NCBI GenBank assembly: GCA_963520725.1
Contig: CAUQSG010000075.1
Span: 1 to 8,082, forward strand
Length of the DNA: 8,082 nt
Direction of reading: 5' to 3'
Source of the DNA: JABCPE02 sp963520725
GTDB lineage: Bacteria > Bacteroidota > Bacteroidia > Flavobacteriales > Weeksellaceae
The notes below the pieces were generated by a model, which ran no database searches, had not been told where the DNA came from, and saw only the letters and a program-made list of their open reading frames with translations. A program made the position numbers and the translations under genes. Of the stretch, positions 6,573 to 8,082 are shown one piece after another. Numbering within the stretch: the stretch's first letter is position 1; every line of letters begins with the position of its first letter.

Positions 6573-7565
6573 ATGTTGCCGTTAGTTACCATATCTATTC
6601 CGCTTTTTAAATGTGAGGAGTTTTTAGAGAAATGTCTGTTATCCGTTGTTAATCAGACATATAAAAATTTAGAAATTACCTTGATAGATGACAAAACGCC
6701 TGACAACTCCGTGCAGATAGCAGAAGATTTTATCCAAAAACATCATCTCCAAAACTGGAAAATATACCATTTGGAGGAGAATTCTGGGCTTTCTGTTGTG
6801 AGAAATAAGGGAATAGACACCGCACAAGGAAAATATCTTTTTTTCTTGGATAGTGATGATGTCATTACGCCAGACTGCATAGAAACTCTCGTAGAAATAG
6901 CCGAAAGAACGCAGGCCGAGATGACCATATCCCAGCTGGAATGCGAAGAGCTGGAAACAGGTAAGAAATCCATAGCGATAAAAATAAATTCGGATAAGGA
7001 TGTAATCGAAGGGAATGATAATATTTTGCGTGAGTTTTCTAAAGGAAATTTGGTGACTTATGCGGTGAATAAATTGTTTATTGTAGATTATTTACGCCAA
7101 AATAAATTGTATTTTGTGAAGGGACTTTTTGCTCAAGATGAGCTTTGGACTTTTCATTTAGTCTTGAAAATGAACAAAATAGCCCTGTATAAAGGAATAA
7201 CATACACTTATTTTCTACATGCTAAATCGGTGATTCATAACAGAACCAAACGAAATTTTGACAATTGGTTTACCATCGGTCAGCACATAGACCAAGAGCT
7301 GAGAAAACAAAAAGGCGAGAGGAGAAAATTAATCCTGAAATATCTCGTGGATTATGAAACACTGACACTTCAGATGAACTGGAAAGCCCAGCAGAATGAG
7401 GAACTTTGGAAAGAAAGCCACCGCAACTATCAGACTTTGTCTTCTTTGGGAATTATGGATTATTTTTCATCTGAATTCTCAAAAGAAACCAAGAAAAAAG
7501 CCATAAAATTAGCCCTGCCTACTTCGTTGGCAATGTGGCTGTTTAAAAAACAATACTACGGGTAA
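6573..7565 (+). CDS. Family-2 glycosyltransferase
   Basis: A 330-residue GT2 enzyme. Conserved segments: VTISIPLFKCEEFLEKCLLS (5-24), VNQTYKNLEITLIDDKTPDN (26-45), ENSGLSVVRNKGIDTAQGKY (69-88) and the metal-binding FFLDSDDVITPDCI (90-103). AQDELWTFHL (187-196) is the likely catalytic-base region and YFLHAKSV (213-220) the following conserved segment. This is the layout of capsule/LPS GT2 enzymes related to EpsJ/WfgS-type proteins. The C-terminal third (about 230-330) is charged and helical with no clear membrane span. The ATG is preceded by a purine-rich stretch and lies 21 bp after a TAnnTTTG element. It is transcribed away from the five-gene block and appears to be a single-gene unit. Its G+C content is higher than the two central GT2 genes (28 of 60 in bases 7381-7440). 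Family firm, sugar specificity unknown. Confidence 0.93.
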   Translation: MLPLVTISIPLFKCEEFLEKCLLSVVNQTYKNLEITLIDDKTPDNSVQIAEDFIQKHHLQNWKIYHLEENSGLSVVRNKGIDTAQGKYLFFLDSDDVITPDCIETLVEIAERTQAEMTISQLECEELETGKKSIAIKINSDKDVIEGNDNILREFSKGNLVTYAVNKLFIVDYLRQNKLYFVKGLFAQDELWTFHLVLKMNKIALYKGITYTYFLHAKSVIHNRTKRNFDNWFTIGQHIDQELRKQKGERRKLILKYLVDYETLTLQMNWKAQQNEELWKESHRNYQTLSSLGIMDYFSSEFSKETKKKAIKLALPTSLAMWLFKKQYYG

Positions 7566-7583
7566 TACCCTGTTTATGGGTAT
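7565..7583 (+). terminator. Weak hairpin after the glycosyltransferase
   Basis: ATACCC at 7565-7570 pairs with GGGTAT at 7578-7583 across a 7-base loop, starting at the last base of the glycosyltransferase stop codon. The 6-bp stem is short and there is no uninterrupted T-run after it, so it is only a possible terminator. Confidence 0.3.
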
Positions 7584-7600
7584 AATAGTCCTTATATTCT

Positions 7601-7630
7601 TTTGTGGAACGAATAAAAAAGTTAAATTTG
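7601..7630 (+). promoter_or_regulatory. Bacteroidota-type promoter of the channel gene
   Basis: TTTG at 7601-7604 followed after 18 bases by TAAATTTG at 7623-7630 matches the -33/-7 arrangement TTTG...TAnnTTTG. The -7 element ends 19 bases before the ATG at 7650. This is the most complete promoter match in the window and implies the downstream gene is transcribed independently of the polysaccharide genes. Confidence 0.65.
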
Positions 7631-7649
7631 CTTCTATATTTTTTAATTC

Positions 7650-8082
7650 ATGGATTTAATAAAGCAAATCAGCGAAAGCATCCATTTCTTCGTGAGGGAC
7701 AATTTTCCTGATGGAACCATACTTTTTACTCAAATAGCATTAAAGTCTATATTTTTTGTCTTAGTCATTTTTTTGGTGGATTTTGTCATCAGAAAAATAG
7801 TAGGCTGGGCGCTGAAATTCATATCAAGTAAATATGATAATGCATGGGTAAAGGCGATACTGGAAACCGAAGTGCATGTTTCCTTTGTGCATTTTATACC
7901 ATGGGTTTTTGCGGATTTCTTCATTCAGGAAGTTTTCTGGCGACATCCCAAAAGTTATGAGCTTTTAGATTTTGTCATCGGTGTTTTTGGGACTTATGTT
8001 CTGATAAAACTCGTTGATAAAGTCCTGAAATCCATAGAAAAATACTACATTTTCAAAAGCAATCAGTATCGTGTCACCATGT
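7650..8082 (+). CDS. Putative MscS-family (YbdG-like) mechanosensitive channel, 3' end missing
   Basis: An open frame from the ATG at 7650 runs off the window after 144 codons. It begins MDLIKQISESIHFF, followed by a hydrophobic segment (about residues 27-48) with positive residues RKIVGWALKF after it. Next comes AWVKAILETEVHVSFVHFIP (65-84) and a second hydrophobic region (about 85-95), then a third (105-122) ahead of a lysine-rich stretch. This order, including the amphipathic histidine-containing linker between helices, resembles the N-terminal membrane region of YbdG-type channels that release solutes on hypo-osmotic shock. The diagnostic pore helix and beta domain are beyond the window, so the family call is tentative. 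It has its own promoter (7601-7630) and no evident link to glycan synthesis. It is probably a chromosomal backbone gene bordering the locus. Confidence 0.65.
   Translation, partial: MDLIKQISESIHFFVRDNFPDGTILFTQIALKSIFFVLVIFLVDFVIRKIVGWALKFISSKYDNAWVKAILETEVHVSFVHFIPWVFADFFIQEVFWRHPKSYELLDFVIGVFGTYVLIKLVDKVLKSIEKYYIFKSNQYRVTM

Noticed and set aside
7730..7924. 64-codon minus-strand open frame
   Set aside because: It is antisense to the channel gene, which has a strong promoter and membrane-protein composition in its own frame.

Overview
This window is part of a surface-polysaccharide (capsule or LPS O-antigen) biosynthesis locus, probably from a member of the Flavobacteriales (Bacteroidota). 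The evidence is AT-rich DNA, start codons preceded by A/T-rich leaders without clear Shine-Dalgarno sites, three matches in the intergenic regions to the Bacteroidota -7 promoter element TAnnTTTG, and a glycosyltransferase/aminotransferase/acetyltransferase gene set. A Chryseobacterium/Riemerella-like genus is a guess from protein style only.

Layout. (1) Positions 1-1855, plus strand: the 3' part of a ketoacyl-ACP synthase III (FabH-like) gene with an intact Cys-His-Asn triad, then 36 bp later an integral-membrane acyltransferase-3 (OafA-like) gene. They are probably the end of an operon that begins upstream of the window. (2) 1865-1894: a perfect 12-bp inverted repeat between convergent genes, probably a shared terminator. 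(3) 6494 down to 1890, minus strand: a five-gene block in transcription order: left-handed beta-helix acetyltransferase, VioA-like PLP sugar aminotransferase, two family-2 glycosyltransferases, and a more divergent glycosyltransferase-like protein. (4) 6495-6572: a 78-bp divergent control region with a TAnnTTTG element facing each way. (5) 6573-7565, plus strand: another family-2 glycosyltransferase. (6) 7566-7649: a promoter-bearing spacer, then the start of a putative MscS/YbdG-type mechanosensitive channel gene (7650 to window end). The last gene is unrelated to polysaccharide synthesis and probably marks the edge of the locus.

How the genes may work together (inference): the aminotransferase makes an NDP-4-amino-4,6-dideoxyhexose and the acetyltransferase may acylate it or decorate the glycan. 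The four glycosyltransferases assemble a repeat unit. The KAS III and acyltransferase-3 pair suggests acyl decoration. No flippase (Wzx), polymerase (Wzy), initiating transferase or sugar-nucleotide dehydratase is visible, so the locus must extend beyond the window or depend on genes elsewhere.

I found no tRNA, rRNA, CRISPR array, insertion sequence or recognisable defence system. The most interesting leads are the fatty-acid-type condensing enzyme inside a glycan locus, the unusual glycosyltransferase at 1890-2909, and the compact divergent promoter region.
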